Positions 6,544 through 7,858 of a stretch of DNA of 7,858 bases are shown here, one piece after another. The notes beneath the pieces were generated by a model. It did no database searches. It had not been told where the DNA came from and saw nothing but the letters and a program-made list of their open reading frames with translations. Each line of letters starts with the position of its first letter. Within the stretch, counting starts at the first letter, position 1. The DNA is from JBCCSZ01 sp039199225 (GTDB lineage Bacteria > Bacteroidota > Bacteroidia > Chitinophagales > Saprospiraceae). Location of the stretch: assembly GCA_039199225.1 (NCBI GenBank), contig JBCCSZ010000344.1, positions 1 to 7,858 on the forward strand. The letters are read 5' to 3'. The position numbers and the translations under genes are program-made.

Positions 6544-7263
6544 ATGATTCTTAGCTGTGTAGTTGTTGATGATGAGCCTTTGGCTATTGAGAAAATGACG
6601 GGCTTCCTGGAACAGATTAATTATTTGGATTTACGTGCCAGCTTTGACAATGGAATGAATGCTTTAAGCTATTTGAAAAAGCATCCGGTCGATTTAGTAT
6701 TTCTAGATATTCAGATGGATGAATTAGATGGTCTACAACTGTTGGGCCTCCTCGATCCTCGGCCCTATGTCATTATGATTACAGCCTACGATCAGTTTGC
6801 ATTAAAGGGTTTTGAATTGGAGGTAGATGATTATTTGCTAAAGCCGGTGGGTTTTCAACGTCTTTTGAAGGCAACCGATTGGGTCTATCACAAGGCCCTG
6901 GTTAGGCAGCAGAAAAGTCTTGTGCCGAAGCCAAAGCACATCGACCCTATGGTTGACTATTTTTTTGTACGTTCAGATTATCAGTTGTTGAAAATTCGAT
7001 TGGAAGAGATTTGCTATTTGGAGGCCAAGAAAGAATCTGTATTGATTCATTGTGTGAAGCGCACCATTAAAACCATTAAGACGCTAAAGGAATTTGAGTT
7101 AAAGCTTCCTTCGCCTCCTTTCTTTCGGATTCACAAATCCTTCATCATCTCCTTTCGTTTTCTGCAAAGTGTGAGTAATCAGGAAGTAAACGTTCGCAAT
7201 AAAAGGTTGCCGTTGGGTAATTTCTACAAGAAGAATTTGCTGCAATACATGAGTGAAATATAG
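6544..7263 (+). CDS. LytTR-family response regulator transcription factor
   Basis: A 239-residue regulator with the standard two domains. The receiver domain (1-about 117) has the acidic pocket D9/D10/E11, phosphoacceptor D55 in FLDIQMDELDG, T80 in MITAYDQFALKGFE and K100 in DYLLKP, so it should be phosphorylatable. A short Lys/Pro-rich linker (about 120-135) leads to a LytTR DNA-binding domain (about 137-237) with the family signature FFRIHKSFIISF and the C-terminal RLPLGNFYKKNL. LytTR proteins bind paired direct repeats upstream of their targets; I could not find a convincing pair here. The partner is very likely the LytS-type kinase upstream on the same strand. The 238-bp gap between them suggests the regulator may have its own promoter or that a long spacer is co-transcribed. 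The ATG at 6544 is preceded by A-rich sequence and gives the usual MI(L)xCVVVDDE beginning. Confidence 0.95.
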   Translation: MILSCVVVDDEPLAIEKMTGFLEQINYLDLRASFDNGMNALSYLKKHPVDLVFLDIQMDELDGLQLLGLLDPRPYVIMITAYDQFALKGFELEVDDYLLKPVGFQRLLKATDWVYHKALVRQQKSLVPKPKHIDPMVDYFFVRSDYQLLKIRLEEICYLEAKKESVLIHCVKRTIKTIKTLKEFELKLPSPPFFRIHKSFIISFRFLQSVSNQEVNVRNKRLPLGNFYKKNLLQYMSEI

Positions 7264-7266
7264 AAA

Positions 7267-7290
7267 AGAACTGCCTTTTCAGACAGTTCT
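7267..7290. terminator. Hairpin terminator after the response regulator, stronger in the minus direction
   Basis: AGAACTG (7267-7273) pairs perfectly with CAGTTCT (7284-7290) across a 10-nt loop, starting 3 bp after the regulator stop. On the + strand it is followed by CTCCCTC, a poor U-tract. On the minus strand it is followed by TTTTCTA, a proper U-tract. It therefore looks like a bidirectional terminator or one that mainly serves a minus-strand gene ending at 7317. Confidence 0.65.
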
Positions 7291-7316
7291 CTCCCTCAAT
7301 TCCTAAGGATAAAAAA

Positions 7317-7592
7317 TTAAAGATCTGTAATGTTGGGGTGATTTTCCAAATGTCCAAGTAGTAGGTCAAAAAAGCGAATGACATCGAATTTTTGATTTTC
7401 CTACCGGTCATAATGCTTTGAATAAAAGTCAGTTATAGGTAACTGTGATACGCGGTTTTCATAGCTTTGTGCCTTATCTTTTAGCTTTTTGGGAGCAGAA
7501 TTAATTGTGCGTTCAATTGTATATTCCACTTTTGGCAAAAAGGTAATCACTGCTATAGAAATTTTTTTGAAAAGCTGTCTGATGCCATACAC
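7317..7592 (-). pseudogene. Broken minus-strand coding region of unknown family, interrupted by an in-frame TAG
   Basis: From GTG at 7592 the minus strand encodes 63 residues (YGIRQLFKKISIAVITF through TDFYSKHYDR) and meets TAG at 7401-7403. The same frame then continues without shift for 27 more codons (ENQKFDVIRFFDLLLGHLEN, then HPNITDL) to TAA at 7317-7319. The part after the TAG reads like a normal protein C-terminus, and a minus-facing terminator hairpin follows 26 bp later (7267-7290). A single CAG-to-TAG change would explain the break. The frame is also open upstream of the GTG to 7769, but has no ATG there, so the true start may be lost. I do not recognise the protein family. Alternatives are a chance open frame, a sequencing error or two short genes. 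That it was once a gene is plausible, not certain. Confidence 0.45.
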
Positions 7593-7858
7593 TAGCTCTC
7601 TCTCACTTTGTGGATGAGTGGTGTATGAAAACGCGAAAACGCTATTCTTATGGGACGGTTGTGGAGAAGAGGTGTGTGGGAATTTATGCAGCCATTTATG
7701 GGCTTTTCGTAGGAAAGAAAAACAAGAAGGGGGCCGGTCCTGATTGAACCAAAAAATGTCTATCGACGATCAGACCGACAACCCTACTTTCAAATTCATA
7801 TAAGAACGTGTTAACAAAATCCATATTTAAAGGGCTCAATCTCTAAGAGCGGCTCGAT
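7593..7858. other. Right-end stretch without an intact gene
   Basis: No intact coding region is visible on either strand. On the minus strand, the frame of the broken gene at 7317-7592 stays open from 7593 to 7769 and is bounded by TGA at 7770-7772, but it contains no ATG, and its translation (rich in Pro, Ser, His and Phe) looks less protein-like than the part below 7592. A tandem 8-bp repeat, GAAAACGC twice, is at 7627-7642. Beyond 7772 I see only AT-rich sequence with no clear promoter, RNA gene or mobile-element end. Confidence 0.4.

Noticed and set aside
7145..7411. 88-codon minus-strand frame across the end of the response regulator
   Set aside because: It overlaps the LytTR domain and the terminator hairpin; the protein-like sequence in this region is in the frame of 7317-7592 instead.
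7627..7642. Tandem GAAAACGC repeat as a regulatory or attachment site
   Set aside because: Two copies of 8 bp with no symmetry and no flanking gene evidence could easily arise by chance.

Overview
The window looks like chromosomal DNA of a Bacteroidota bacterium, most likely from the Saprospiria (Lewinella/Haliscomenobacter-like). The reasons are two different type IX secretion (T9SS) C-terminal sorting domains, perfect TAnnTTTG-type -7 promoter elements, no convincing Shine-Dalgarno sequences, and a LytS/LytTR two-component pair of the kind common in this phylum. The genus is an inference from protein style only.

Left part (1-3421), cell-surface and secreted proteins. The window opens inside a large adhesin-like protein on the + strand. 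Its visible part has near-identical 93-residue repeats (279-bp DNA period), then short Cys/GCDS modules, a SprB-like repeat, a PKD/Ig-like segment and a gliding-motility-type (type B) T9SS sorting domain. It converges on a minus-strand gene for a 255-residue secreted protein with eight cysteines and a type A T9SS sorting domain. Each gene has a hairpin terminator, and the minus-strand one overlaps its own stop codon. Further right, also on the minus strand, is a 192-residue secreted protein of unknown function with no sorting domain.

Middle and right part (3520-7263), intracellular and signalling genes on the + strand. These are a 487-residue all-helical protein of a Bacteroidota family without a known role, a four-helix membrane histidine kinase of the LytS/YehU type (5205-6305) and a LytTR response regulator (6544-7263). 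The kinase and regulator form a likely cognate pair, although 238 bp separate them. No input domain or target gene is visible.

Right end (7264-7858) has no intact gene. The minus strand carries a protein-like frame interrupted by one in-frame TAG at 7401-7403. It resumes in the same frame to a TAA at 7317 and is followed by a hairpin whose U-tract faces the minus direction. This is best read as a broken gene of unknown family.

I found no defence system, mobile element, CRISPR array or RNA gene. The points most worth a second look are the homogenised 279-bp repeats, the amber-interrupted frame at 7317-7592, the Cys-rich T9SS cargo, and the unnamed helical protein next to the kinase.
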